From Psococerastis gibbosa (lineage: Eukaryota; Arthropoda; Insecta; Psocodea; Psocidae): a stretch of DNA of 64,000 nt. Under the pieces are notes generated by a model, which saw only the letters and a program-made list of their open reading frames with translations, was not told where the DNA came from and did no database searches. Below are positions 9,280 to 21,190 of this stretch, one piece after another. The DNA lies in the NCBI GenBank assembly GCA_963971405.1, contig OZ020489.1, forward strand, positions 3,782,001-3,846,000, given 5' to 3'. Made by a program: the position numbers and the translations under genes. How positions within the stretch are numbered: position 1 is the first letter of the stretch; each line of letters starts with the position of its first letter.

Positions 9280-12200
9280 GTAAGTTCAGACCATTAATTG
9301 AGTGGTATAAAAACAAGCGGAACGAGGTAAGTTATGTTAATTTAACTTAATTGAGTGGTATACGGGACAACGTCCATTGTAGTTAATTTTTCAGGAGAGC
9401 CAAAAATCTGTAGCTAATTGCCCTGGGAATGCTTCAGAACAAAATTTTTAGCTTGTGTATGCCTGACTTAGCATTTGCATTTGCCCAGTGGCGTGATTTT
9501 TATAAATTATTGTATATTGTCGCATTGTATTGTATTGAAATATATTCATTCATTCATTCATTCGCCTGATCAATCAATCAATGGTTAGATAGATCTCAAC
9601 CAGGCGATTCCATTGCTGCCAAAACTCAGTTTCAGAACCAGTTGAATCCGGAATGATAGGCCGTGGTCCTTCTGAAAGCGTACTTCGAAACGTTTCGCCA
9701 ACATCCGCGTTCAACATATTCAGTGGAACTGCGTAGACTTCTAATGTTGTATCTCGGAGGCTCAAAAGAAACCGAGTTTAAAAAAAACTTGTTTATCTGT
9801 CTGTCATTTTTTTTAGCAAAATAGCACATTTTTGTTTAGATATGTATCTAAAAAATTCGCCGGGAATTCCAGTTTTGTTAATACAGTTATCGTCTGCAAA
9901 ATCAAAAATTTTTACCAACAAACTATTTCAGGCCTAACTTTTAAAAAACAATCCCCGGCGGGGGGGGGGGAGTAGCGCCAAATGAAACACCACCCCATTC
10001 AAAACCTATCGTAAGCGGGCAAACTTTATGAAAACTGGACCCCCCCCCCCAAAAAAAAAAAAAATGCTGGCTACCCCACTGCCCGGGGGCCTAAATTTTG
10101 GGCTCCGGGAGAGTTTTACCTCCCCCTCCCCCACAGGTGAGGTGCTTGAAAGTAACACTGATTGACCCTGATGAAGCATGATGAAGATGATAGATTCTAC
10201 TGCTTCAAATACTAACTACGGCCGTGAAAGTCTATGAAATTATATTATATTCTGGGGCACGTTGTTGGGTGGGGAAGCTATTAACCCCTTGTCATTACTC
10301 ATTGACTGTTGAAATATTTTTTTTGTTTACACTTTCTCGAGTCACCCGAGCAGCTGATAGTACTCTACAGCTGAAATGACGTCAGACGAGGTCGTAGTAA
10401 ATGCCGCCATGTTTGGCATCGTGCCAGTTGATATCATGGAAGCCCATTAGAAGTTTTTTGGATTATTTTATACTAATGGAGAGTGGGCCCACTATGGCGA
10501 TTAATTTTAATCTTAACCTGGGATATAAAAATGTCAACAAGATAATTTTGCTATGGAAAGTGATATTCAAAATTGTTTTGTTTACATTTTTCACCCCAGG
10601 AGTAACTTAATAATAATCGCCATCAGTGCCGGGTTTAGCCTTGTGGGGAGCCCCTGGGCCGGGATTGTGTGGGGGCCCTTTCTTGGGCAGAAAAGTCTTG
10701 CACCCTCACATGAATATTCCACGATCATTTATAAAATAGACACAGGATGAAAAATAGAATAGAATAAGGCGATTAATCATTAATGACAGGACAATTTCCC
10801 ACCATATATTTCCATTTATTTCCTTGTTTTAGTTTGTTGCTTTAGTTTTTTTTGTTTTTTAATATACTGCGATTTTGTATTTTGCAGCGTTTTGGGGGGG
10901 GGGGCCAAGGGCCAAACCCGGCACTGATCGCCATGGTAGGCCCGCTGACGTTATTAGGTATTAAACTATATACAGTATCAGCATAGAGGTCTAGACCCTA
11001 TGTGTACGTCAGTCCTCATAATGAGTGGCAATAAAAAAAAATAGTACATTTCAATTTTAAAAAAATCCTAAGTAAAACAAACCTACAACACCCTATTTGC
11101 AAATAACTTATATGCTTATTTATTTATTAAAACATGCAGCGTCCAATTTGTCGCAATTTCAGCTCCAGCAGCCTGATCGAGGCGATTATAATACCGGGGT
11201 TAAATAAATACACTAGGAGTATAACAATAAACAAACAAATTTTGAATTGCACTTTCCATTGTAAAATTATCTTGTTTACATTTTTAATACCAGGGGATTA
11301 AATAAATACCGGTATTATAATCGCCTCGATCAGGCTGCAGAAACGCTAACTCCCCATGCTCACGAATACATTCTCACTGATCTCGGATGCTTTGGTGTTC
11401 ACAGAAAATATTAATCTCCTGTTCCACTCTACCAGTGGCGGATCCAGCTTTTAATTTCAAGGTCATGTCCGAAATTGGCGCCCTTTGCTAAAAAAACGTT
11501 AGACCGGTTTACGGCAGCCGATTTGCTATTACAAATGTTATTTTTTAATATTTATTATTAATAAATTGACCTCTATTAATCCGCCACTGCACTCATCACA
11601 CTTACAAAAGAAACAGCAGGGGAATTTAAACTATACTGCAGGTTTAATTAGAATGTACGTCACTACGTCTAAGAACAAATTCATCTATGATTTTCCCGAG
11701 CAGATATCTCGTAAACTATGCAAGATATCGAAAAACTTTACTTCATAAAACTTGTAACAAATTTATTCAGCGTTAATTTGGTATAGAGCAGAAATATCGC
11801 TAGGGCGCGTAGTTTCCGAGTTATAAGCGAAAACCAAAAAAACGGTACCTCCATAGCCCCCCCCCCCCCGTCTTTCCAAAAATTGTGTTCCAACCAACTC
11901 CCTCTACACCCTTTTTTGAGCGTTCATTACCTGGGCTAATAATGGTGCATACTGGTATGCTGTCTCAGCTGCCAGTATATGCTTGCACACAAACAATGCA
12001 ATCGGTTTCCCGTTTCCCATGAGAGAGAATTTAGGGTACATATTCACCAGATGTAGTAATGTACTATAGTGATGGAGTGTCTACAAACGTTGCAGTTGAC
12101 TGACATGACTCCCAAATAAATCCCAGACAGCTGCTCAATGTTGTAATGAACCCGTCAAAACTGACCCCCAGGGAGATTCAGTACTTCGGCTGCAGTTGCA

Positions 12201-15200
12201 CCTGAGTTCAATAATTAACCTGGGAACGGGATTGGACATTTTCTTATACATAGTTGTTTGTATTTAATTATTTAGTATATGACTATAATGTAATCATCTT
12301 ATCTCTCATTTGGGCGGAAATTTGACTTGCTTCTTACACTTCAAATTGTCAGACATCTCAAATAGACTGTCCAGAAATTCTAATATCCAGCTCCACGGAC
12401 CTGCTCTTGCATTTTCCTCGCTTTTATCACTAGGTGCGGTCAATGATGCAATTATTGGGCCCTTAGCTATAGTTTTTTTGGCTCTCCTGAAATATTAGGG
12501 GTCTTCACAGTGTTGGTGTTATCGAGTTAGATGTGCTATCCAAGTTAACGCACAATCGTGAGTGGACCTCGGGATTCAGGGAGTGAGTTATCATGCTATA
12601 TCGAAAACATTTAACCGGGTAAACAACGTGGTAATAGTCAGACTTTCGTGGCACGGTTTTAAAGAAAGTGGCAGAACTCTATTCTAGTGCCACATTTGTT
12701 TATATTTTTTGTTCATTTTGGTTATTGTAATTTTTAGTATTTACTGTAATTGCTTGTGAAAGAACCGGTCCGAGTTTACTCGAACATGCTTTCCAATTTA
12801 TCAAAATTAGTAGATAGAGAAAATGAGTAATTTCATGGTAAATAATTTTCCTATGGTTAAATTTCCGATATCTCGGGGAGGGGGGGGGGGGTTGTCCACC
12901 TGACGTCACTGGAGGTGAGGTAAATTATAGATAGGTCAGACCAACACATTACCGCACAGCAATACTGGCAGGGCACGCAATGCATTTGAGCGTGAATTTT
13001 CTATCATTTTTTCAAAAAAACATTTTTTTTTACAAAACCAAATACTTTTCTGGGAAAGCAACCTGTCCGCTTTCGTTACTCAATTTAACACCTAAAACAT
13101 ACCTGAAGGTAGAAATCATCGATAGAAAGGTTTCGGAGAAAAATAACTTTTTTAGTCATTTTTCATTAAAATTTAGTTATTTTTATTTTTTTACCCCCAG
13201 AAGCAACCTATCAAGGGGCAAGCGACCCCACGCATTTCCTTAATATTAATAACGACTACAATTATGTGAATTTAAAGGAAATCGTTGGAGCCGTTTTTGA
13301 GAAATAATTTTTTTAGACTTTTTTTTGGAGTTTTTTGAGAATAAAACCCCCCCAAATTAAGTTAGCCCCAAATAAAAAAAATTATTCCGAGGTATGATTT
13401 TTGTGAACCTACATGCCGAATTTCATCAAGATCGACCGAGTAGTTTGCCTGGAAATCGACGCACAGACAGACATTTCGTAAAAAACACTTTTTTGGGTGC
13501 CTGGGACCTCAAAACGTGTAAATCCGTTGAAATCTCGGAATCGAAAATTTCGACCATCACAAAGCTTTCCTTATACTACGTATAAATTGGAAAGCAATAA
13601 TAGATCATACAAATAAATTTAAATACTATGCCAAATTTTAAACGCGTGTTTCAAATCAATCGACAAAAAAAGATGGCGGCGGTCAAACCTCAGCTATCGA
13701 TCTCAGCGCTAGCTAAATAGCGCAGTTAACCAACTTGGAAGTGCGTTTAGGATAGCACGCTGGTTAGCTTGGTTACCGGGATATCGGCGTGTTAACTTAA
13801 CTTGATATAATACACTTAACTAGGTATAACTCGATAATACCAACACTGTGAAGACCCCTATTAACTGAAATGAACTTTGCCCGTTTTGCTTCTATGCCAC
13901 TCATGTTATAATTGACCACCATACCGTATGTTTACTATTTTAACTTTGTTTACTCTATGCATATCCCTTATTTCTGCTGTAACTTTATGTAATTTTAAGT
14001 AGTTTATAAATTAACATTGACTGTATCGTTCTGCGGCCCTACTCTAGCGAGTACTTTTAGCTTTTTTAGAGTGGTTAGCATTAGCCGCTGTACTAGGCCC
14101 GCTGGTGTAAGTCTAAGGGACATTGCAAGTTGTAATATTTTTCCAAGTAGGCTTAATAAATATAAATAAAATAAAATTCTGTAAATTTTGAAAATATATT
14201 TTTTCTTTCTTTCCTTTAGTGTTTAACACCTCTAGCCTTTAAGTCTATGGTTTCAAAATCATTTGCTCCAATGTTGTAAAGTAAAAAGGTTTTACTTGCT
14301 TTAATGACTTCTACTGCGATTGTTAACTTTTTCTCTTTTGCAGGGAAGGAGATGATGATGATGACAATGATGATGACGACGGCTATGTCCCTATTCTTAC
14401 TCCTCCCCCTCCACCGCCTGCACCTGTAATAGACGACATAGAGGTCATCACTCTGTCAGACAGCGATGAGGAAGATCCTATTCGAGTCCTTAAGATTATT
14501 AAGAAAGAAAGAGAGAAGATACAATTTGCATTATCCGAAAGTGTATCGCCTATAATTGAAAATGCAATACTTAAATACAGCATACAGAAAAGCAGCGTAC
14601 TTAGTGACATTGAAACTGAATGTGACAAGAGGAAAGTTTCAGTATGTGAAAGTGAACCGTCTGAAACTGCTGATAGGACTGTTCTTCAACACTTTTCTAG
14701 TGATAAATCTGAAATAGAAGTACTTAATAACGTTGAAACCGAGCGAAATGTTGCTATATGTGGAATCCCTACTTCCCCATCTAACAACACAGATGTTGCT
14801 GATCCTCAAGAAGTTGATGAAGATGACATTAAAGCAGCCAGCCAGTGTCTTGATGATCTCGAAGAATTTTTAATTCTTAATCAGTTAAAACGATTTCCAA
14901 CACCAGAGAATATTAATGCAGTGCAGCCGGATTCGACTACAATTGTTCCCAGTGCCCTCTCTTCAGAAGGCTGTGTTGGCAATAATTTGCACTGTGACAA
15001 TGCGTCAAATTCAAGCTCTAGGATCTCGCATATTAAGTTGGAGAATGTATCTGATATAGACTCTTCATTTTACCCTAATGATAATAGTGAAGTTAAGGAT
15101 GATCATGAAGGAGAGCTTATAATTGACGAGGATAGGCTGAATACACCACTTAATATTGATAATCAAACAAACTTGGAAGAAATAAAGTGTATTCATTCGG

Positions 15201-18200
15201 AGGGACCTTCCATAACAACAACAACAATGAGTCCTATACCTCTTAAAAAACGCAAGCGAAGAGTAAAATTGGCGGCATTGCGAACGGAGATCAATGAATC
15301 GGATGTGGACGCATCTCTTCGGCTATGCATTACGATGATTTATAATCAGCTGATTGCGATGCAGAAATATCTCGAAAACCATTATCCTGCTGACGATGAT
15401 GAAACCTTAAGTAAGATGTATTTGACACTCAAAATGATTGCGAAGTCCTGCGCTCCTGTAATTCTTGAGGCCTATTCAACATTTTCTGGTGAGGGGAATT
15501 CAATATTTCAGCGAATAGGAGTTCGCATATCCAATGGCATGGCTGAACAGATCTTAAATCTTTGTAAATTGGCAGCGAAAGAAAGTGCTCCTGAGGCTGT
15601 TACAAACACGGACTTTGAGGAAAGGCCAATAACTGGCAGCAATGCCCCGGACCTGCAAAATGAGCGTGAATCTTCTGCATTCAACCCTGTCACTGCTTCA
15701 TCCAGTCAAGAAGCAACTTGTGATGATGGCAAACGGCAAGCTAATGAAGAACTGCGAAATAATTGCAACGATAAAGTACCGAATATTTCGCAGTCTATTC
15801 AACCCACAGCTCCGGAGCCATCGTTTCAGCCAGTGGTTGCTCCGCCACCTTCCGTGAACATGAAAAAGAAAAGGGGACGCAAGAAATCCACTCAACCTCC
15901 TAAGGTGTGCGATAACCCTTTCGACGAACAATATTCCATGCGGGAAGAAAATAGGAAACGCTATGTTCGCGCAAGACCTCCAGTCAACCAGCAGATGTCA
16001 CCGCTGAGTGCCAACACGTTTCCGGCGGAATATCAGTCTCAGCAGCATTTTGCGGATCATATGGGTTCACAAACTGTAGCCTTTTCTATGCCACCTAATT
16101 CAGCTCAAGCGAATGTAAATTGGATAGATGGCCTAGAAAAACGATTCGGGCCTTTTCCTCCTGCGTCAGCACGCCGGTTAAATACTACGCAAAGAAGACG
16201 AAATACAACTTCGCCATCCAATTATAACCCTTATCAAGCACGTTCAGAAATTAGTCCAAATGCTAATTACACGTCAAGGAGTGAGGTAGACATGGCCCAA
16301 TATAGGCAATGTGTGCAATTCCAGCAACAACAGCATAACATGGGCCCTCAAATGCCTGTTGTACCTCACCCGCAATATTCAGTATCGTCTGGAAACATTC
16401 AGCCGCCTGTGCAAGCCCGACATTCTTACTCAAACTTTTCGGCACCACCACAGGCCTCTGGTGGTTGCCACTCTCAAGGGGAAAGATTTTACCCACCATA
16501 TCCACACCAACAACACCCACTTCCAAATTCAGAAATGTCACCCTCAAACAATACAGCATGGATGGGTTATCAGGCAATGAACGGTTTGCAAACAGGTGGA
16601 CAGGCGAAACGGATTCATCGTTACTTGGATCAAGTCTGGCCATATCAACATCCCTCTGACAACACTGTGCAACCGCACGCAGCACAAACTTCTTCTTTGT
16701 ACCTACAACAGCAGCAGCAGCATCCATTGACTCCGTCACTTCCATCGCAGGTGAATTTAGAAGTTTCAAAATTGAAAGAAGGGTTAACGTCGCAAAATCG
16801 GAGTTCACCACATCGCCTTCCTTGCAATAGTTGGGAAAATTGTCGGGCTTGCACCCAGAATTATAAACAAGCCATGGAAGCGCACATAAATGAAAATTTG
16901 CGAAAAGGTTATCCACCCAGCATGGTTAAGCAGAATCCTCATTATCCTATGAAGTTTTTCAATCAAATCCAGCCACCATACTTTGCACCAACTTCACCGG
17001 TTTCACCGGCTCAAGAAGAAGCTTCCTCTACCGTGCAACAGAGCTCACCAAAACAGTCGATTGTCTGTCCAGAACTGAAAAAAGTAATTCCAAATGAAAA
17101 GCCACCACTAATGCATCAGCCGCCAAAACAGTTCTCTGCCAATTCCACTGAAGTTACCCATATGAACTCTCTGCCGGTGCAAGACCAGTTAGAGCCCATC
17201 AATTATGTTATCAGTGATCCCATAACATCTCACAGTGCTCCAAAACCTGTTGACGCTAATCAAAAAAGTAATCCATCACCTGATCAAAATTCTCATGAGA
17301 AGCTTCGCCAAATGATGAACAACCGGCTAACTGCTTCCCGGGCCACAACAAGCTATCAGAGTCTACTAGGATTGTCGTGCAATGGAGTTTTTGCAAACGG
17401 CAAGCAAACACCTAGCCAAACACAGCAACAGCCGCTTGTTTCTGAGTCACTGATTGCGGCCAATAACGGGCCAGGCATTTCCCAGGCTACGACTAGTCTG
17501 TCTGAATCCTGGATGCACAATGAAGTTATTGTGACTCGGGGGGCCTACAATCATGTCCAGAGCCAGCAAGCAGGCTCGATGCAAATTCAACAGCGGACGT
17601 CTTCTTCCGTATCTCTTTCTGAAGCGGAAAACGAGCCAACTACTATGAGGGCCATTACAAATAGCCAGAGTCTACCTTGGGGAGATACGGAGCCTGGTAC
17701 AAACAAACACAATCCATCAACTAACGACCAACAGGCCAGCTCGATGAATATTCAACGGCAGACACCTACTTCCGCGTCGCTTTCTCAGATGAACAACGGG
17801 TCAACTACAATCTGTCTCCATGGGTGGCAATGCAGTGGAGCTGTTGAGGTTGACCCGGTCCACAAACAGGTTCGGAATCAACAAGGTTTAACTAACTTTC
17901 TACACCCCTGCTCGATGAAAATTCAACAGCAAACACCTTCGCCAGGGTCTCTTTCGGGGACGAATAACAGGTCAAATACAGTCTGTCCCCCTGCGTTGCA
18001 ACAAAATGGAGCTGTTGATGTCGACCAGGTCCACAGACAGGTTCAGAACCAACAAGGTTTAACTAACTTCCTACACCCCAGCTCGATGAAAGTTCAACAG
18101 CAGACACCTTCTCCTGGGTCTCTTTCGGGGGCGAATAACGGGTCAACTACAGTCTGTCCCCCTGCATTGCAACAAAATGGAGCTGTTGATGTCGACCAGG

Positions 18201-19063
18201 TCCACAGACAGGTTCAGAACCAACAAGCTTTAAATAACGTTCAGCAGCCCAGCTCGACGAAAATTCAACAGAAGACACCATCTTCCAGGTCAACTACAAT
18301 AACCCAGCGTCTCCGTGGGATAAAACGTAATGGAGCTGTTAGCGTCAACCGGGTCCGCAAACAGATTCAGAACCTACAAGCTTTAACAGACGTCCAACAT
18401 GCCAGCTCGACACAAATTCCACAGAAGTTTCCTCATTCCACACCGGGCTCTGCAGCTAAATTCTCTTCAGTTCCTGAGTCAGCTGTAAACAACCAAAGAG
18501 TCCCCATTATAACTCTTAGAAGGAATTCAAGTGATGAACATGCGGAATATGTAATTGCAGACACTAAAAATTCTATGGTTGACAGCCACTGGAAAAAAAT
18601 GACCGAGCTAGAAGAACCAAGCGAAATGGAAATAAAGAGGAGGAGGATAGATGTTGTGGCATCAGAAAGAGCAGAAAGTCCCGCCCTAACGTTTGGCAAT
18701 CTGCCAACCCTCGCTGAGCCCAGTAAACTTTTCTTAGGCAATACGGCTCATTTCAACCCTGTTTCCCCTCGAAGGAAGTCACTAGGAACGGATAAACCGA
18801 ATAGGAAGCTCAATACTGAAGCAACAGATGATATTTTTGGAGGCTGTCGCAAACCTACTCGGCCTACATTGCCCCAAACTGTCCCTAGAATATCTAAAGA
18901 CACTACAACATTCGCCGTAACAGATCGGTCTGTACCCTCGGGCATGAATGTGAAAGAACGGCTGTTTTCTTCCAAAAAGACGACGGCCAAGGCAGAGGAT
19001 AAATTCACAAAATCTGCCCATGCCATGGCTCTTGCCGAAAAATTTCGCAATGCTCGGCAATAA
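9203..19063 (+). CDS. Unrecognised large, disordered, probably nuclear protein (3' part of gene)
   Basis: Join 9203-9279 and 14344-19063; stop TAA at 19061-19063; about 1,598 residues visible, start missing. I do not recognise the family. Seen in order: a short hydrophobic/helical segment in the first exon (about 1-26), an Asp-rich run (29-38), six prolines (46-51), a SUMO-interacting motif (58-70), a basic signal KKRKRRVK (about 327-334), a compact predicted-helical segment (about 339-442), an AT-hook-like RGRKK (about 536), a long Gln/Pro/Ser-rich region with a C-x5-C-x2-C cluster (853, 859, 862), tandem repeats of about 57 residues (about 1104-1390), and a charged Lys-rich tail. The SUMO motif and basic motifs suggest a chromatin or nuclear-body scaffold; that is inference. 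The intron is phase 2 (AG|G codon) with good borders. No upstream exon was found in 1-9202. Confidence 0.8.
9606..9760 (-). mobile_element. Penelope-like 5' repeat fragment
   Basis: Read on the minus strand it contains CACTGAATATGTTGAACGC, GGCGAAACGTTTCGAAGTAC and CCACGGCCTATCATTCCGGA. The same block order appears at 28750-28880, 44702-44846 and 44990-45082. The CTGA...GAAAC core resembles hammerhead ribozyme motifs reported in Penelope-like retroelements. No reverse transcriptase is seen nearby. The family name is inference. Confidence 0.4.
10460..10615. repeat. Decayed MITE related to the 11168 element
   Basis: AAAATGTCAACAAGATAATT, GGAAAGTGATATTCAAAATT and TTGTTTACATTTTTCACCCC resemble the interior of 11168-11338 and two pieces at 38780-38870 and 39230-39320, which all share CACTTTCCATTGTA / TTGTTTACATTTTTAATA. 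The ends are not clear. Confidence 0.4.
10624..10926. mobile_element. hAT-type MITE, 303 bases, TSD ATCGCCAT
   Basis: Inverted ends CAGTGCCGGGTTTAGCC ... GGCCAAACCCGGCACTG (one extra base in one arm). It is flanked by an exact 8-base direct repeat ATCGCCAT (10616-10623 and 10927-10934). CAG(T/G)G ends with an 8-base duplication are diagnostic of the hAT superfamily. Contains a G run near the right end and no open frame of interest. Confidence 0.85.
11168..11338. mobile_element. MITE with 30-base inverted ends, 171 bases
   Basis: Ends GCAGCCTGATCGAGGCGATT ... AATCGCCTCGATCAGGCTGC, the same as the 74-base element at 1729-1802. The interior contains a second, weaker inverted pair around TACCGGGGTTAAATAAATAC and ACCAGGGGATTAAATAAATA, suggesting one MITE inside another or duplicated ends. 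Confidence 0.75.
11433..11589. mobile_element. hAT-type MITE, 157 bases, imperfect 8-base TSD
   Basis: Ends CAGTGGCGGATCCAGC ... AATCCGCCACTG. The flanks CACTCTAC and CACTCATC agree at 6 of 8 positions, consistent with an older insertion. The interior is AT-rich. Confidence 0.65.
11590..12760. other. Gene 1 intron sequence, nothing further recognised
   Basis: No exon with acceptable borders. There is a C run at about 11860-11870. At 12510-12545 the text (GTCTTCACAGTGTTGGTGTTATCGAG) is the inverted partner of text near 13822-13858, so an older repeat that contains the HINE copy at 12761 seems to span about 12495-13860. Confidence 0.4.
12495..13860. repeat. Inverted-repeat element interrupted by a HINE copy
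   Basis: The left end TAGGGGTCTTCACAGTGTTG (about 12497) is matched in reverse by CAACACTGTGAAGACCCCTA ending at about 13860. Inner text also pairs (TATCGAGTTA near 12529 with TAACTCGATA near 13827). The HINE at 12761-13597 sits between, so the element was present first. This is most likely a DNA transposon or large MITE; no transposase frame is seen. Confidence 0.6.
12761..13597 (-). mobile_element. HINE/DINE-1-like element, copy 4
   Basis: Full-length copy. Left end AGAACCGGTCCGAG with hairpin CGAGTTTACTCG; right end TATAAATTGGAAAGCAA. The GTCT microsatellite is shortened here (GACAGACAGACATT at about 13462). G run at about 12875-12891. Confidence 0.75.
14344..19063 (+). CDS. Gene 1, very large last coding exon
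   Basis: Acceptor TTTTTCTCTTTTGCAG ends at 14343; the frame is open for 4.7 kb to TAA at 19061. There is no ATG at the exon start, so the reading frame must continue from an upstream exon. The first residues are acidic (EGDDDDDNDDDDGY) followed by PPPPPP and the SUMO-interacting motif IEVITLSDSDEED. Codon use is even and free of stops, unlike the flanking repeats, and the exon holds no transposon. The longer minus-strand open frames within it are shadows. Confidence 0.9.
17575..18430 (+). repeat. In-frame tandem repeat, about six units of 153-171 bases
   Basis: The word CTCGATGAAAATTCAACAGC or close variants recur at 17575, 17740, 17911, 18082, 18253 and 18406, spacings 165, 171, 171, 171 and 153, all multiples of three. 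Each protein unit has the form SSMKIQQQTPSPGSLSG, then NNGSTTVCPPALQQNGAV, then DVDQVHRQVQNQQ. Units three and four are almost identical at the DNA level, so the array has expanded or been homogenised recently. The function is unknown. Confidence 0.85.
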
Positions 19064-19830
19064 GTTTTTTTCTGTGAATCTCAATCTATGCCATGCCATT
19101 TGTGAAAGTAGTGATACAAACCCATTTTCATGGAGTTATTGACATAATGGACGCTGTTGAAAAGAAAGTGTTTTAACTTTTAATATTGATCGAGATCCCA
19201 CGATCATCAGTTTAAGATTTGCTCTAACAATGTAATTGGTTTCATTCTTAGCTCATCCCGTTCAATGTGCCAATTGATTGATAGTGTCTAACGCCATACA
19301 AGGTATGAGACATAAACAACTGAAAGATATTATGAAAAATGTGTTAAATAAGATTATTGCTGGAGAAATGCATAACTATGGACGCTGTTTTAGCGAATTG
19401 TTTAATTCCAATCAGCATCAAAAATTTACCAACTACGTAGCTTGAATACCTATTGTTACGTCATATCCATATACTACAAAGTTTCCACTAATTGGCATTA
19501 CGAAATCTATTTACATTTACCAATGCTTAGTGAAGAGATAGTGTATTGATAAAATGCGTAACTATGGGCGCTGTTGTAAGGACAGTGCTAAATGTTGATC
19601 AGGATTAAATTAATTAAGTATGAGGTACGGAATCGCAGTATGCTCCAACTACATAATGGCAATTCTACTGTTAATTGCTATTTTTATTTGTACTCCATAT
19701 TTAGCCAGTATTTAATCCTTATCAATTTCTGATGTTACGGATATTGCTTTATTTTTTATAAATGTTGTGACTAGGGTATGGACGCTATTTTAAGGAAGGA
19801 ATTCAATAAATAGAGGAGCAGGCCTATACT
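19064..19830 (+). other. Probable 3' untranslated region of gene 1 with a recurring TGGACGCTGTT block
   Basis: After the stop, AATAAA occurs at 19805-19810 and is a candidate polyadenylation signal. Four loose copies of a block around TATGGACGCTGTTTTAAGG lie near 19147, 19378, 19562 and 19775, roughly 180-230 bases apart, with related text between them (ATCAATTT, CAACTACGTAG and CATATTTAGC). They look like decayed tandem copies of about 200 bases. Confidence 0.45.
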
Positions 19831-20947
19831 CACCTATGGTAAAGTGGAAGTCTTCAACAAATATGAATTGAACTGAAAAACATCCTACTGATTTACTTTT
19901 TCCTTTCAATTTCAAATTTTACTTACTTTACTTCTCTCTTTGCCACATCAATTAGAAAGTACCTACTGTATATGCTCTAACTATGTAATTTAAATTTAAA
20001 AAAAAGCCCAGCAGCTCGCTCAATTTCACCATCAATGTTATACTCCATAATTAGCATGAGCATGTAGCAGGGTGAAATCTCTGTTGATTTATATTAATGA
20101 TACGGTTGTAAATTGTGTATCGACGAAAGATGTTGAATAGGAAATGGTTAAATTTGGAGTCGATGTCGATTGAACAACCGTGAGGTAGGTAAGTATAAAC
20201 GTAGCAGGCTATGCTTAAACTAAAGTAACCTTGCTAAATGTGTCAATTATTCATATTGGGCTATTATTGCATACGTATAGTAGGCTATAGAGTTCCCAAG
20301 CACAGTTAAAGCCCAATTATGCGAATCAATTGGGATCAGACTCCATTTAAATTATGAGATACTCAGATAATTGGAGTTGTTCCAAAAAGGACATAAACAA
20401 GTATAATTTATGAATTCTTTATTGACTAAATGAGTACAATAAAAGAGCACAAAAAGTATTGAACATCAGTCATAGTTATTTGACTGCCTTAACCCGTTTT
20501 TTTCCCCACCAAGTCACTCATTTTGTTGTCTACAAACGATTCGGATAGCAGTAGTTTTACTGTACCCGAAATCGGTTTCGTCGTTGCTAAGCAATTATTG
20601 TAAAATTGGAGTAAACAGTATAAAACGTATATATCTGTCATTCCAAGTCAATCTCGGAATTCTCCATTGTTCTCAATATGCCAGAGGGTCAGAGCGTTCC
20701 GGGGTTAGTCACAGAATTCCGAGAGTATTGTAATTGGGATTGTACAAATGGAGAAGGATTCCGGGAATTATGGAAGAACTTGCACAGATATTTCTCATTA
20801 ACTCAAAATTCCGTGAATTTGGACCCGCCAATTATAAGAAGACTGTGAGGGCGCCCTGAATCAGAATAGTGTAAATGACTTTTTACCCAAAAGGCGAAAA
20901 GCAAACAATGGTGAATAGATTCCAAGATTGTCATGGAGTTATATGTT
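19831..20947. other. No gene seen
   Basis: AT-rich intergenic sequence. A palindromic-looking stretch around 20640-20720 (CAATCTCGGAATTCTCCATTG; CACAGAATTCCGAGAGTATTG) is an inverted pair and may be a decayed MITE. Confidence 0.3.
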
Positions 20948-21190
20948 ATATCGTTCGTCACCCTAAAGTCAGAAGGGCGTGCCATCAAAAACAAAATTTA
21001 AATTAAATATACTTGTGATCATAACCAACACTCAGATACGCCCTCCTAATCGAAATTTTCCGCCTTATTGTTCACGTATGATTGTTTTTGGGTGCCGCAC
21101 AATGCAAAGGTAAAACTAAATCTGATCATAACTGAATTTTCCAAAAAAAAATGTTGGTTACGCCCTTTTGACTTAAGGCGCTGACGATAT
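20948..21190. mobile_element. MITE, about 243 bases, CGTCACCCTAAAGTC ends
   Basis: Inverted ends ATATCGTTCGTCACCCTAAAG ... CTTAAGGCGCTGACGATAT with imperfect pairing of about 35 bases, including AGAAGGGCGTGCC / GGTTACGCCCTTTTGACTT. A second copy lies at 26235-26478. No coding potential. Confidence 0.65.

Noticed and set aside
9067-9297. 76-codon open frame covering the 77-base exon
   Set aside because: Its frame does not join to 14344; the overlapping frame starting at 9203 does.
16263-16916. 217-codon open frame on the minus strand
   Set aside because: It lies fully antisense to the long coding exon of gene 1, which has better codon structure and splice support; no motif is visible in the antisense product.
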